A DNA stretch of 64,000 nt from Bradyrhizobium sp. Ce-3. Its GTDB lineage: Bacteria > Pseudomonadota > Alphaproteobacteria > Rhizobiales > Xanthobacteraceae. The stretch is taken from assembly GCF_022835695.1 (NCBI RefSeq), contig NZ_BQUV01000004.1, forward strand, positions 496,001-560,000, written 5' to 3'. Positions within the stretch are counted from its first letter, which is position 1. Each line of letters opens with the position of its first letter. This document shows positions 34,678-44,462 of this stretch, one piece after another. The translations under genes were made by a program, and so were the position numbers. Below the pieces are notes generated by a model. It did no database searches and was not told the DNA's origin. It saw only the letters and a list, made by a program, of their open reading frames with translations.

Positions 34678-36841
34678 AGACCTCCTCGATCGGCAGCTTC
34701 CGGATACGCCGCCCGGTCACCGCGAAGATCGCATTGGTCACCGCCGGCGCAACGATTGCGGTCGCGGCCTCGCCGAGGCCTCCGGGATTTTCGGTGCTCG
34801 ATACGATGTGGGTCTCGATCCGCGGAACCTCGTCGATCCGCATCGGCGGATAGCTGTCGAAATTGGACTGCTCGACCCGGCCATCCTTGATGGTGATCGC
34901 GCCGCGCAGCGCCGCGGTCAGCCCGAAGATCGTGCCGCTCTGCACCTGCGCATCGATCATGCTGGGCGTCACGGCAATGCCGCAGTCCACCGCGCAGACG
35001 ATGCGCTCGACCTTGACTTTGCCCTTGGCATCGACCGCGACTTCGGCAACCTGCGACAGGTAGCTGCCGAACGCGAATTGCAGCGAGATGCCGCGCGCCT
35101 TTCCGGCCGGCAGCTTTTGTCCCCAGCCGGCCTTCTCCGCGGCGAGGTTCAACACCGCGAGCGCGCGCGGATTATGCGTCAACAGGCGACGCCGGTACGC
35201 GACCGGGTCCTGCCTGGCCGCGAACGCCAGCTCGTCGATGAAGCTCTCGACAATGAACACGTTGTGGACCGGACCGACACCGCGCCAGAAGCCGGTCGTG
35301 ATGCTGGCCGGCTCCACGCGCACGTAATCGACAAGGATGTTAGGAAACGCATAAGGCGGCTGGGCAGCGCCCTCCACCGCGTCGAAATCCAGCCCGTTCT
35401 TGAACAGCGGCGGCGCAAAACGTGCCACCACCGACGAACCGCAGACCCGGTGGTGCCACGCGACCGGATTGCCGGCATCGTCGACCGCCGCCGATATCCG
35501 GTCGTAGTAGTAGGGCCGGTAGATGTCGTGCTGGATGTCCTCCTCGCGGCTCCAGATCACCTTGACCGGGCCGTCGACATGCTGCGCGATCTTCACCGCC
35601 AGCAGCGTGCCGTCGGGCTCGAGCCGGCGCCCGAAACCGCCGCCGAGAAACTGGTTATGCAGAATGACCGCGTCCTTCGGCAGCCCGGTCAGCGCGGCCA
35701 CCCTGCTCTGTGTCGTCGTCGGCACCTGGGTGCCGACCCAGATCTCGCAGGCGTCCTTGCGAAGGTGGACCGTGCAGTTCATCGGCTCCATCGCCGCGTG
35801 CGCCAGGAACGGCAGCTCGTAGACGGCATCGAAGCGCCGTGCAGCCGTGGCGAAGGCCTGCTCGACATTGCCGTCGTTCCGCGCGATGACGCCGGCGCGC
35901 TCGGACCCCGCCTTGAGCTGCGCGACGATGCCCTGGCTATTGACCTGCGCATTCGGGCCGTCATCCCACTGGATCGCGGCGGCCTCCAATCCTTTCTTCG
36001 CAGCACCGGTATGGTCGGCAATGATCGCGACGGCCTCGTCGATCACAACGACCTGGCGGACGCCCTTGACCGCCAGCGCCGCAGCCTGGTTCACCTGCTT
36101 CGGCCTGCCGCCGCCGACCGGCGCGATCGCAATCGCAGCAAACTTCATCCCCGGCACGATCGCGTCGATACCGAACCGGGTGCGGCCGCTGACCTTGCCG
36201 GCGGCCTCCAGCCGCTTCGGCGAGGTGCCGATCAGCGTGAACTGACCAGGCGTCTTCAGCTTGATCTGCTCGGGCGCCGGCGGCTTGAGCTGCGCGGCCG
36301 CCTGCGCCACTTCGCGATAGGGCAGCGAGCGCTGGCCCGAGGGATCGCGGATCACGCCGTCCCTGGCGGTGCATTTGGCCGGATCGACCTTCCAGCGCTG
36401 CGCCGCCGCGCTCACCAGCATGATGCGCGCCGCCGCGCCCGCCTGGCGCAGCGGCAGCCAGAAGCCGCGGGTCGATGCGGAGAGGCCGGTCGACTGCTCA
36501 TGCAGGATCGGATTGGCATAAAGCGCGTCGTTGGGCGGCGCGTGCTCGGGCACGATGCTGTCGAGCTTCACCTCGAGCTCCTCGGCGAGCAGCATCGCGA
36601 GCGAGGTGTAGGTGCCCTGCCCCATCTCCACCATCGGGATGGTGAGATGGATACGCCCGTCCGGCTCGATCCGGACGAAGCCGTTCAGCGCTCCGCTCTC
36701 GGCCGCCGAATCTGCGGCCTCGGACCGATCCGGCACGACGAACGCCAGCGCCAGGCCGCCGGCGGCAGTCGCGCTCGCCTTCAGGAACGTGCGGCGCGAC
36801 AGCGCAGCCGCGTCCTCGCGATGGATTGCGGTCAACGTCAT
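34676..36841 (-). CDS. Molybdenum hydroxylase large subunit (IorB / xanthine dehydrogenase family), Tat-exported
   Basis: About 721 residues from ATG 36841. A twin-arginine signal, [20 protein letters not shown], covers about residues 15-35. The body has the molybdopterin-binding pattern of isoquinoline 1-oxidoreductase-type beta subunits: [15 protein letters not shown], the [12 protein letters not shown] segment and, near the C-terminus, the active-site glutamate in [13 protein letters not shown]. It should hydroxylate an aldehyde or N-heterocycle in the periplasm with electrons leaving through the 2Fe-2S subunit to a cytochrome. Its start overlaps the stop of that subunit's gene (ATGA). There is no FAD subunit gene, as in other two-subunit enzymes of this class. 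Confidence 0.88.
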   Translation of the reverse strand: MTLTAIHREDAAALSRRTFLKASATAAGGLALAFVVPDRSEAADSAAESGALNGFVRIEPDGRIHLTIPMVEMGQGTYTSLAMLLAEELEVKLDSIVPEHAPPNDALYANPILHEQSTGLSASTRGFWLPLRQAGAAARIMLVSAAAQRWKVDPAKCTARDGVIRDPSGQRSLPYREVAQAAAQLKPPAPEQIKLKTPGQFTLIGTSPKRLEAAGKVSGRTRFGIDAIVPGMKFAAIAIAPVGGGRPKQVNQAAALAVKGVRQVVVIDEAVAIIADHTGAAKKGLEAAAIQWDDGPNAQVNSQGIVAQLKAGSERAGVIARNDGNVEQAFATAARRFDAVYELPFLAHAAMEPMNCTVHLRKDACEIWVGTQVPTTTQSRVAALTGLPKDAVILHNQFLGGGFGRRLEPDGTLLAVKIAQHVDGPVKVIWSREEDIQHDIYRPYYYDRISAAVDDAGNPVAWHHRVCGSSVVARFAPPLFKNGLDFDAVEGAAQPPYAFPNILVDYVRVEPASITTGFWRGVGPVHNVFIVESFIDELAFAARQDPVAYRRRLLTHNPRALAVLNLAAEKAGWGQKLPAGKARGISLQFAFGSYLSQVAEVAVDAKGKVKVERIVCAVDCGIAVTPSMIDAQVQSGTIFGLTAALRGAITIKDGRVEQSNFDSYPPMRIDEVPRIETHIVSSTENPGGLGEAATAIVAPAVTNAIFAVTGRRIRKLPIEEV

Positions 36842-37299
36842 GGCTTGGCTCCGGCGGCAAGCTTGATCGCTTCGCGAATCCGGTTGTAGGTCCCGCAGCG
36901 GCAGACATTGCCCGACATCGCATCGTTGATGTCGCTGTCGCTCGGATGCGCGTTGGACATCAGAAGCGCGGTCGCCGACATGATCTGGCCGGACTGGCAG
37001 TAGCCGCATTGCACGACGTCGAGATCGAGCCAAGCCTGCTGTACCTTGCGGCCGGCCTCGCTCTGGCCGATCGCCTCGATCGTCGTGATCGCGGCATCGC
37101 CGACGCTGTCGATCGTGGTGATGCAGGCGCGTGTCGCCGCGCCGTCGAGATGCACGGTGCAGGCGCCGCACAGCGCCATGCCGCAGCCGAACTTGGTGCC
37201 GGTCATCTGCAGCACGTCGCGCAGCACCCACAACAGCGGCGTGTCACCGTCCGCGTCGATCGTATGTGACGCGCCATTTATCTTGAGAACATAGGCCAT
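36838..37299 (-). CDS. Molybdenum hydroxylase small subunit, two 2Fe-2S clusters (IorA type)
   Basis: A protein of 153 residues. The plant-type 2Fe-2S ligands are in [15 protein letters not shown] near residue 40-50, and the second cluster's ligands in QCGYCQSGQ near residue 98 and NVCRCGTY near residue 132. It has no signal peptide, so it is likely to be exported folded together with the Tat-bearing large subunit. It moves electrons from the molybdenum centre to an external acceptor. ATG 37299 was chosen; longer upstream extension lacks family similarity. Confidence 0.92.
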   Translation of the reverse strand: MAYVLKINGASHTIDADGDTPLLWVLRDVLQMTGTKFGCGMALCGACTVHLDGAATRACITTIDSVGDAAITTIEAIGQSEAGRKVQQAWLDLDVVQCGYCQSGQIMSATALLMSNAHPSDSDINDAMSGNVCRCGTYNRIREAIKLAAGAKP

Positions 37300-37425
37300 T
37301 CTGCACCCAGCGAGATTCCGTCCGGCGGAACGGCATATGACAGTGCCGGGCCCGGTCGTCTCTCGCAGGATTGCCGTGCCGCCCGCGCAATTGCCGCGGC
37401 CGCTCACAATCCGCTGAATGCAGGA

Positions 37426-38340
37426 TTATTGCCGGTAGGCGGCCGGCGACACCCCGACGACCCGCCTGAACGCGGTTGCGAAATGCGACGGGTTGTCATA
37501 GCCGCATCTGGCGGCGATCGCCGTCACCGGCTCGTCGCCGTGCTTCAAGAGCCGCTTCGCCTCTTCCATCCGCAGTTCGGTGAGGCGCCGCAGCGGGGTC
37601 TGCCCGAAATGCTTCTTGTACAGCCGCAGCAGATGGAAGCGGCTGACGCCGGCCTCCTGTGCCAGCATTTCGAGGCTGACGGACGTGGCAAGGTTGTCGC
37701 GCATGAACGCATCGACCCGGCGCAGCCTTCCGCTGTTGCCACAGCTCTGCGGTTGGACGTCGAACCGGCCGTGACGGACCAGCAGATGCGCCGCCAGCAT
37801 TTCGGCGGCGGTCTCGGCGTAGAGATCGGGCGCCCCCGCCCTGAATGCCTGGTCGAGACTGAGCATGACCTGACTGACCAGGGGATCGACGGTGCCGAGG
37901 CCGCTCGGCAATGCGGGCCCCGCTGGCCGCCGCTGCGGCAGGTCCTGTGCGACGCGGTCGAGCGTCGCCGCGGGCAGATGCAGCTGCAACGTGCTGTGGG
38001 TGGTGTCGCCGCGCCAGCGCAGCGTCGCCGCGTCGCCCGGCGCCGTCATGCCGATATGGCCGACCTCGGAGCGAGACCGCTGCCAGTTGCCGCGATAGCG
38101 CACCTCGACATCGCAGGCGCCGCCGGTGACCAGCACGATCAGATGGTCACGCGTCGCCGGGGTCACGAATTCGTGGGCTTCAGCGGGATCGTCATAGGCC
38201 CGCAGCAGCAGCGAGCGCCAGCCGGCCTTCCAGCTGCACGCGGTCATCGACGCGCGCAGATATTTGTGGGCATCGAGGCTCGAAATCAGGGCCAAGAGAG
38301 GGCTCTCCGTGGATCGGCCGGAGCTTACGGCTCCGGCCAC
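37426..38340 (-). CDS. AraC-family transcriptional regulator
   Basis: About 304 residues if GTG 38340 is used; ATG 38247 would give a protein 31 residues shorter and the start is uncertain. The C-terminal DNA-binding domain has two helix-turn-helix units: SLEMLAQEAGVSRFHLLRLYK near residue 205 and PVTAIAARCGYDNPSHFATAF near residue 270. The N-terminal part is a cupin-like AraC ligand domain with a DHLIVLVTGGACDVEVRYRG stretch. It is encoded just upstream of the molybdenum enzyme genes in the same direction, so it most likely activates them in response to the substrate. Confidence 0.85.
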   Translation of the reverse strand: MAGAVSSGRSTESPLLALISSLDAHKYLRASMTACSWKAGWRSLLLRAYDDPAEAHEFVTPATRDHLIVLVTGGACDVEVRYRGNWQRSRSEVGHIGMTAPGDAATLRWRGDTTHSTLQLHLPAATLDRVAQDLPQRRPAGPALPSGLGTVDPLVSQVMLSLDQAFRAGAPDLYAETAAEMLAAHLLVRHGRFDVQPQSCGNSGRLRRVDAFMRDNLATSVSLEMLAQEAGVSRFHLLRLYKKHFGQTPLRRLTELRMEEAKRLLKHGDEPVTAIAARCGYDNPSHFATAFRRVVGVSPAAYRQ

Positions 38341-38420
38341 CAGGCGCTTTTATACCGCCGCCTCCGGCTCAGCCATTCGATGGCCGGCAGCCCCACATGC
38401 CAAAACGCCGTGCCGCAGGT

Positions 38421-39293
38421 CTATTCGGCGCTGCGCTGCCGCTGCCAGCGCAACAGATAGGCCTGCAGCCGCCAGATGATCGCCGACAGCACGACGCCGA
38501 CCAGCATCAGCACCACGACCGCGACCATCATGCCGGAGGCCTCGCCGCGCGCCTCCGACTCGATGATGAGGCGGCCGATGCCGCGCTCGGCGCCGATGAA
38601 CTCGCCGACGATGACGCCGATCAGCGCGAACGAGATCGCGGGCGTCAGCGAGGCGAACACCCAGGCCATGGTCGAGGGGATCACCACCGTGCGGGTGATC
38701 TGCCACTCGCTGGCGCCGAGCAGCCGCGCGGCGTTGGTGAAGCCCTCGTCGATCGAGCGCGCGCCCTCGAAGGTGTTGAAGAACACCAGGAACACGACGA
38801 CGATCCACGACGTCACGATCTTCGACATGTCGCCGATCCCGAACGCCAGCACGATGATCGGTGCCAGCGCGATCCGCGGGATCGAATTCACCGCGGTGAT
38901 GAACGGCTGGAAGATTGCGCTCAAGCGGTCGGACCGCCCGAGGATCAGCCCGGCGACGAAGCCAGAGACCACGCCGGTGACGAAGCCGAAGAAAGTGTTC
39001 TTCAGCGTGATCGCGGTCGCCGCCCAGAGATTGTTCTCGTTGCGCGCCAGGCACTTTCCAAAGTCGCCGTTGAACCAGCCGTTGAAGACGCCGAGCTTCG
39101 AGGTCAGGCAGCTCTGGATCAGGAAGTTGTCGAAGATCATCGACGGCTTCGAGATGAAATAGGGATCGAGCAGATCGGGCACCAGCCACGGCAGCCTGGT
39201 GCGGAGATCGTAGCCCCATTGCCACACCGACAGCACGATGGCGCAGATCAGAATCTGCCAGCCGATCGTGTTCATCATGCCGTACCGCTTCAT
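38421..39293 (-). CDS. ABC transporter permease (NitT/TauT type) of the leuCDB-linked importer
   Basis: A protein of 290 residues with six or seven hydrophobic segments and the EAA loop NAARLLGASEWQITRTVVIPS near residue 200. Between the first two spans is a longer than usual external loop of about 65 residues (LPWLVPDLLDPYFIS to ARNENNLW) with two cysteines. Its ATG overlaps the ATPase stop in an ATGA. It is the last gene of a six-gene leftward operon. Confidence 0.88.
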   Translation of the reverse strand: MKRYGMMNTIGWQILICAIVLSVWQWGYDLRTRLPWLVPDLLDPYFISKPSMIFDNFLIQSCLTSKLGVFNGWFNGDFGKCLARNENNLWAATAITLKNTFFGFVTGVVSGFVAGLILGRSDRLSAIFQPFITAVNSIPRIALAPIIVLAFGIGDMSKIVTSWIVVVFLVFFNTFEGARSIDEGFTNAARLLGASEWQITRTVVIPSTMAWVFASLTPAISFALIGVIVGEFIGAERGIGRLIIESEARGEASGMMVAVVVLMLVGVVLSAIIWRLQAYLLRWQRQRSAE

Positions 39294-40123
39294 GTGCTGC
39301 GGCCCTTGACGAATTCCTCGCCGAGCGAGTGCCAGATATGCTGGAACAGCTCGGCATAATGCGGCGTCTCGCGCACCTTCACCGCATCGCGCGGCCGCGC
39401 GAAGTCGACCTCGAACATGTCCTTGATCCGGCCCGGCCGCGCCGAGAACAGGATGATGCGGTCGGCCAGGGTCAGCGCCTCGCCGAGATCGTGGGTCACG
39501 AACAGCACGGTTTGCTGCTCGCGCTCCCAGATCCGCAGCAGCACCTCGTGCATGTCGATCTTGGTGTGGGTATCGAGCGCGCCGAACGGCTCGTCCATCA
39601 ACAGGATCTGCGGCTCGACGATCAGGGTCCGCATCAGCGCCGCGCGCTGCCGCATGCCGCCCGACAGCGCCGACGGATAGGCGTTCTCGAATCCCTTGAG
39701 CCCGGCCTGCGCGACGCATTCCGCGATGCGCGCTTTCCGCTCCTGGGCCGGCACGCCCGACAGCTCCAGCCCGTAGCCGATATTGTCGCCGACGGTTCGC
39801 CACGGAAACAGCGTGTCGCGCTGGAACACATAGCCGACATCGGGTGTCGCCTTGCCGCTGACGACGCGCTTGCCGTCGATCAGGATCTCGCCGCCGGTGG
39901 GGCGGATCAGCGATGCGATCATGTTGAGCACGGTGCTCTTGCCGGAGCCGGACGGCCCGAGCAGCGCGACGAACTCGCCGCGGCGCACGTCGAAGGAGAC
40001 GTCGCGCACCGCCTCGATCGTGGTCTTCGCAAGCTGGAACGACTTGCTCAGCCCCTTGACCTCGACGCGGCGCTCGGCCACGGCGCGCGGCGTCACGGTT
40101 GCGCTCGTCTCGAGCGCGCTCAA
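39290..40123 (-). CDS. ABC transporter ATP-binding protein (NitT/TauT type)
   Basis: A protein of 277 residues with Walker A GPSGSGKST, signature LSGGMRQR, Walker B ILLMDEPF and the switch histidine in VTHDLGEA. It appears to start at TTG 40123, whose bases overlap the stop of the binding-protein gene (TTGA), in line with the ATGA overlaps elsewhere in this operon; a downstream GTG is possible. It powers the importer formed with the adjoining permease and binding protein. Confidence 0.9.
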   Translation of the reverse strand: MSALETSATVTPRAVAERRVEVKGLSKSFQLAKTTIEAVRDVSFDVRRGEFVALLGPSGSGKSTVLNMIASLIRPTGGEILIDGKRVVSGKATPDVGYVFQRDTLFPWRTVGDNIGYGLELSGVPAQERKARIAECVAQAGLKGFENAYPSALSGGMRQRAALMRTLIVEPQILLMDEPFGALDTHTKIDMHEVLLRIWEREQQTVLFVTHDLGEALTLADRIILFSARPGRIKDMFEVDFARPRDAVKVRETPHYAELFQHIWHSLGEEFVKGRST

Positions 40124-41184
40124 CCCGGATAGGCCTTTCGCGCCGCGTCGATCAGGTTGGAGTTGACCACATCGGCGATCTTGAGCGGCTTGATGCCGGT
40201 CATCTCACGGAACCAGACCTTCTCGCCGCGGGCGAAGCTTGCGGCGTCGACCGAGCCCTCATAGTCCGCGACCTTCTGGATCGCCGTGATCTCGAGCAGA
40301 TTGGCATCGCGCGAGGTGCTGCCGACATAGGGCTCGATGGCGTCGTAGACCTCGGTCGCCTTGTGGGTCTTGATCCATTGCGAGGCGCGCCACAGCGCAG
40401 TGACATAGGCCTGCATCTTGGCGGGGTCCTTGTCGATGGTCGCCTGCAATGTGAAATGCGCGGTGACCGGCACCTTGCCGCCGATATGCTTGTTCCAGAT
40501 CGCCTCGTCGGTGCCGTCGAACAGCAATTCGCCCCAGCCCTGCTGCTGCGCCTCGTTCAGCAGCGACAGCGAAGAAACCAGGATATCGACCTGCTTCGAT
40601 TTCAGCGACCCCAGCATGGTGTCGACATTGCCGGTGCCGATCCAGGTCACCTTGTCGTCGAGCCCCATGGTTTCCATGTAGTAGGACGCCCAGACATGGT
40701 TGGTGCCGCCGAGCGAGGAGACCGAGACGATCGGCTTGCGGCCGTCGGGCCGCTTCCATTGCGTGAAAGCCTCCAGCGAGTTGATGCCCTGGTCCTTCAA
40801 ATCCTTGCGCAGGATGAACATCACCGAGTTCGACCGCGTATCGACCGGCAGCAGCACGCGCGCGGCGCGGCCGTGATTGGTCAGCTGCATCGGATGAGTG
40901 ACGTCGCCGATCCCGATATCGCCCTGCGACGAGGCGATGATCTCGCGAGTCTTCACGCCGCTGCCGCCCTGCACCAGCTTGCAGTCGAGCCCGGCGTCCT
41001 TGAAGTAGCCGATCCGGTCGGCCACAAATTGCGTCTGATAAACCGGCACCGCGACCGGATAGATCGCCCGTCCCGCGGCCGCCTGCGCCCATCCACGCCC
41101 GGTCGCCAGCGCGGCGCCGCCGGCGGCGATCACCGTCAGCGCCGATCGCCTCGACAGATGGGGCATGGAGGGGTGGGCCATCAC
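40120..41184 (-). CDS. ABC transporter substrate-binding protein (NMT1/TauA-like), Tat-like signal
   Basis: About 354 residues from GTG 41184 or ATG 41181, overlapping the leuB stop. The N-terminus has a twin-arginine-like SRRSALTVIAAGGAALATG signal with cleavage near GWAQA. The mature protein shows the two-lobe pattern of this family: YPVAVPVYQTQFVADRIGYF, GDIGIGDVTHPMQL and VSVSSLGGTNHVWASYY. Its ligand is unknown, but being co-transcribed with leuC, leuD and leuB it may bind a branched hydroxy-dicarboxylate such as citramalate or isopropylmalate; that is inference. Confidence 0.87.
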   Translation of the reverse strand: MMAHPSMPHLSRRSALTVIAAGGAALATGRGWAQAAAGRAIYPVAVPVYQTQFVADRIGYFKDAGLDCKLVQGGSGVKTREIIASSQGDIGIGDVTHPMQLTNHGRAARVLLPVDTRSNSVMFILRKDLKDQGINSLEAFTQWKRPDGRKPIVSVSSLGGTNHVWASYYMETMGLDDKVTWIGTGNVDTMLGSLKSKQVDILVSSLSLLNEAQQQGWGELLFDGTDEAIWNKHIGGKVPVTAHFTLQATIDKDPAKMQAYVTALWRASQWIKTHKATEVYDAIEPYVGSTSRDANLLEITAIQKVADYEGSVDAASFARGEKVWFREMTGIKPLKIADVVNSNLIDAARKAYPG

Positions 41185-42314
41185 GCGTGCTCCTTGGCCG
41201 AGATCTTGTCCAGCGCGCTGAGTACAGCATCACCCATCTGCACCGTCGAGAGCTTCTTCGCGCCGGCCTCGGCGATATCGGCGGTGCGCGCGCCTGATGC
41301 CAGCGTGGTCTGCACCGCCTGCTCCAGCAGGTCGGCATCCTCGGGCCGGTTCAAGGTCAGGCGAAGCAGCATCGCGACGCTGAGGATCGAACCGAGCGGA
41401 TTGGCGATGCCCTTGCCCGCGATGTCGGGCGCGCTGCCATGCACCGGCTCATAGAGCGCCTTGCGCCGGCCGAAGCGATCCACCGGCCCGAGCGAGGCCG
41501 ACGGCAGCATGCCGAGCGAGCCCGAAGCCATCGCCGCGCAGTCCGACAGGATGTCGCCGAAGATGTTGCCAGTCACCATCACGTCGAACTGCCGCGGCTC
41601 GCGCACGATCTGCATCGCGGCATTGTCGACATAGAGATGGGTCAGCTCGACGTCGGAGAACTCCTCCTTGTGCAGCCTGATCACCTCCTCGCGCCAGACC
41701 ACGCTGGTCTCCAGCACATTGGCCTTGTCGACCGAGCACACTTTGTTGCGCCGGGTCCGCGCCAGCTCGAAGGCGGAGCGCGCCACGCGGCGGATCTGGT
41801 TGGTGGTGTATTGCTCGGTGTTGAAGCCGCGGCGCTGGCCGTCGGGCAAGGTCTCGATGCCGCGCGGCTCGCCGAAATAGATGCCGCTGGTCAGTTCGCG
41901 GATGATCACGAAGTCGACTCCGTCGAGCACCTCGGGCTTGAGCGGCGCCGACGCCGACAGCGCCGGGCTCGCCATGATCGGCCTCAAATTGGCGTAGAGA
42001 TCGTACTTGCTGCGCAGTCCCAGCAGGCTGCCGGCCTTGCGCGCGGCTGCCGGCACTTCGGTGGTCTCGGGACCGCCGGTCGCGCCCCACAGGATGGCGT
42101 CGGCCTCGTCCATCGCTTCCGCGGTGTCTTCGGGCAGCACCTTGCCGGTCGCCAGATACGGGATCAGGCCGTATTGCGCCTCGCGCAAGGTCATCGGCAC
42201 GTTACGCTTCGCGGCGAACCAATCGAGCACGCGCCGCGACTGCGCGGTAACCTCGGGGCCGATGCCCTCGCCGCCGACCACGGCGACCTTGACCATGTTG
42301 GATTGCGTGCTCAT
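41181..42314 (-). CDS. 3-isopropylmalate dehydrogenase family protein (LeuB paralogue)
   Basis: A protein of 377 residues. The isopropylmalate-type signature IIRELTSGIYFGEPRG lies near residue 136, which separates it from tartrate or isocitrate dehydrogenases; the catalytic lysine is in SVDKANVLE near residue 196, and the metal/NAD regions are GNIFGDILSDCAA near residue 250 and EPVHGSAPDIAGKGIANP near residue 290. It should oxidise and decarboxylate a 3-substituted malate with NAD. The ATGA overlap with leuD and GTGA overlap with the transporter gene suggest a catabolic role beside or instead of leucine synthesis. Confidence 0.87.
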   Translation of the reverse strand: MSTQSNMVKVAVVGGEGIGPEVTAQSRRVLDWFAAKRNVPMTLREAQYGLIPYLATGKVLPEDTAEAMDEADAILWGATGGPETTEVPAAARKAGSLLGLRSKYDLYANLRPIMASPALSASAPLKPEVLDGVDFVIIRELTSGIYFGEPRGIETLPDGQRRGFNTEQYTTNQIRRVARSAFELARTRRNKVCSVDKANVLETSVVWREEVIRLHKEEFSDVELTHLYVDNAAMQIVREPRQFDVMVTGNIFGDILSDCAAMASGSLGMLPSASLGPVDRFGRRKALYEPVHGSAPDIAGKGIANPLGSILSVAMLLRLTLNRPEDADLLEQAVQTTLASGARTADIAEAGAKKLSTVQMGDAVLSALDKISAKEHA

Positions 42315-42961
42315 GCGGATGTCCTTGAAGCGGGTGTCCTTGTCGAATGAATCCAGGGCCGCGCGGTGCGGTCGGAAGCCTGGAAGGCGTGGATCTCATC
42401 GTCGCGCTGCAATGTCAGCGCCACCTCGTCGAGCCCCTTCAACAGCCCTTCGCGCCGCCGCGGGTCGATCTCGAACGAATGCCGCGCGCCCGACGGCGAG
42501 ACGATGGTCTGGGTCTCCAAGTCGATCGAGACCTTGCCCGCGCCCTGCGTCGCCTCGATATCGGCAGCGAGCTGATCGACCACCGCCTTGTCGACGATGA
42601 CGGGCAGAATGCCGTTCTGGAAACAGTTGGCGAAGAAGATGTCGCCGAAGCCGGAGCCGATGATGGCGCGGATGCCACGCTCCTGCAGCGACCACACCGC
42701 GCCCTCGCGCGACGAGCCGCAGCCGAAATTCGGTCCGGTGACGAGTATCTCCGCCTCCCGGTACGGCTCGCGGTTCAGGATGAAATCCGGATTTTCCGAG
42801 CCGTCGGGCAGGTAGCGCAGCGAGCCGAACGCCCATTTGCCGAGCGTGCCGCGGATTCCATTGCCGACCAGGCGCTCGATGCGGATGATCACGTCGGTAT
42901 CGATATTGCTGCGCATGATCGGCGCGGCGGTGGCGGTCAGCTTGTCGAACGGCTTCGGCAT
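42311..42961 (-). CDS. 3-isopropylmalate dehydratase small subunit family protein (LeuD paralogue)
   Basis: A protein of 216 residues with the swivel domain of the aconitase family: RSNIDTDVIIRIERLVG near residue 18 and GPNFGCGSSREGAVWSLQ near residue 75, whose serine and arginine belong to the active site. It forms a heterodimer with the LeuC-like large subunit. The substrate-loop stretch IIRIERLVG differs from the more usual DTDQIIP type, so the preferred substrate may not be isopropylmalate. ATG 42961 abuts the leuC stop, and its end overlaps leuB in ATGA. Confidence 0.87.
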   Translation of the reverse strand: MPKPFDKLTATAAPIMRSNIDTDVIIRIERLVGNGIRGTLGKWAFGSLRYLPDGSENPDFILNREPYREAEILVTGPNFGCGSSREGAVWSLQERGIRAIIGSGFGDIFFANCFQNGILPVIVDKAVVDQLAADIEATQGAGKVSIDLETQTIVSPSGARHSFEIDPRRREGLLKGLDEVALTLQRDDEIHAFQASDRTARPWIHSTRTPASRTSA

Positions 42962-42963
42962 GA

Positions 42964-44367
42964 TCAGCGCCCCATCATCCTGACATCGGCGATCGCACCG
43001 GCAATGGCCGAGGCCGCCGCGCTTGCGGGGCTCGCCAGATGCGTCCGTGCCCGCGGCCCCTGCCGACCGACGAAGTTGCGGTTCGAGGTCGAAACCGAAC
43101 GCTGCCCGGGCGCCACCACCTCGCCATTGGCGGCAAGGCACATCGAGCAGCCCGGCTCGCGCCACTCGAAGCCGGCGTCGATGAAGATCTTGTCGAGCCC
43201 TTCGGCGACCGCCTCACGCTTGACGTTCTCCGAGCCCGGCACCACCCAGGCACGGACCCCGGCTGCGACCTTGCGACCGCGCGCGACCTCAGCCGCCGCG
43301 CGCAGATCGCTCAGCCGGCTGTTGGTGCAGGAGCCGATGAACACCCAGTCGACCGGCGTGCCGGCGATCGGCGCGCCGCCTTGCAGCCCCATATACTCGA
43401 GCGCGGTCTCGATCGCGGCGCGACGTGCGGGATCGTCCACCGACTTCGGATCGGGAATGACGCCGTCGACGCCAACGACATGCTCGGGGCTGGTGCCCCA
43501 GGTCACCTGCGGGATGATCTTTTCGACATCGATCACGACCTCGCGGTCGAACACCGCGTCGGGATCGCTCGGCAGCTCGCGCCACGCCTTGACCGCGAGA
43601 TCCCACATCTCGCCTTGCGGCGCGTAGGGACGGCCGCGCAGGAATTCGAACGTGGTCTCGTCCGGCGCAACCATGCCGATCTTGGCGCCGAGCTCGATCG
43701 AGAGGTTGCAGATCGTCAGCCGTCCCTCGATCGGTAATTCGCGGATCGCACTGCCGGCATATTCGACCGCATAGCCGGTGCCGCCGGCGGCGCCGATATG
43801 CCCGATCAGCGCCAGGATCATGTCCTTGGCGGTAACGCCGAGCGGCAGCTTGCCCTCGAACCGCGCGCGCAGCGTCTTCGGACGCTTCTGGATCAGCGCC
43901 TGCGTCGCCAGCACATGGGTGAGCTCGCTCGACCCGATGCCGAAGGCGAGCGCCCCTAAGCCGCCATGGGTGCAGGTGTGGCTATCGCCGCAGACGATCG
44001 TCGCGCCCGGCAGGCTCAGGCCGAGCTCCGGCCCGATGACATGGACGATGCCTTGGCCAGGCTGGTCGACATCGAACAGCGTGATGCCGCTCGCCGCCGT
44101 CTCGGCCCGCAACGCGGCCAGCAGTTCCATTCCAATCTTGCTGGTCCCGGCGCGGCCGGGCGCGGTGGACAGCGCGTGATCCGGCGTCGCGAACGTCAGC
44201 TCGGGATTGTGAACCTTGAGACCACGGCTCTTGAGATCGAGCAGGCCGCGCGAGCCGCCGAGATCGTGCAGCAGATGGCGGTCGATATGAAGCAGATCCG
44301 TGTCCTCGCTCAGGCGAGCAATGACATGCTGGTCCCAGATCTTCTCGAGCAAACTTCGGCCCGGCAT
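42964..44367 (-). CDS. 3-isopropylmalate dehydratase large subunit family protein (LeuC paralogue)
   Basis: About 467 residues from ATG 44367. The aconitase-type features are visible: TIVCGDSHTCTHGGLGALAFG near residue 128, the iron-sulfur ligands in FIGSCTNSRLSDL near residue 345 and GCSMCLAANGE near residue 405. The 4Fe-4S cluster catalyses dehydration-hydration of a malate derivative. No leuA gene is present. It is the first gene of an operon with leuD, leuB and an importer, divergent from an IclR regulator, with 145 bases of control region between them. Confidence 0.9.
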   Translation of the reverse strand: MPGRSLLEKIWDQHVIARLSEDTDLLHIDRHLLHDLGGSRGLLDLKSRGLKVHNPELTFATPDHALSTAPGRAGTSKIGMELLAALRAETAASGITLFDVDQPGQGIVHVIGPELGLSLPGATIVCGDSHTCTHGGLGALAFGIGSSELTHVLATQALIQKRPKTLRARFEGKLPLGVTAKDMILALIGHIGAAGGTGYAVEYAGSAIRELPIEGRLTICNLSIELGAKIGMVAPDETTFEFLRGRPYAPQGEMWDLAVKAWRELPSDPDAVFDREVVIDVEKIIPQVTWGTSPEHVVGVDGVIPDPKSVDDPARRAAIETALEYMGLQGGAPIAGTPVDWVFIGSCTNSRLSDLRAAAEVARGRKVAAGVRAWVVPGSENVKREAVAEGLDKIFIDAGFEWREPGCSMCLAANGEVVAPGQRSVSTSNRNFVGRQGPRARTHLASPASAAASAIAGAIADVRMMGR

Positions 44368-44462
44368 CCGCCTTCCCCTGCTCTCTGCGTTTCCATGCGG
44401 CTTGATCTTCTTGACGCCAATCTGGGCCAAACTTGTCGTCAAGTGAAGCAGTTTTGCCCTAA

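Noticed and set aside
34595-36889. 764-residue open frame on the plus strand
   Set aside because: It lies opposite the molybdenum hydroxylase gene, which has intact motifs and a Tat signal; the antisense product is arginine- and histidine-rich with no recognisable domain.
41181-44367. Ordinary leucine-biosynthesis leuCDB operon
   Set aside because: The genes are overlapped with an ABC importer and divergent from an IclR regulator, and leuA is absent, so the biosynthetic symbols were not assigned.
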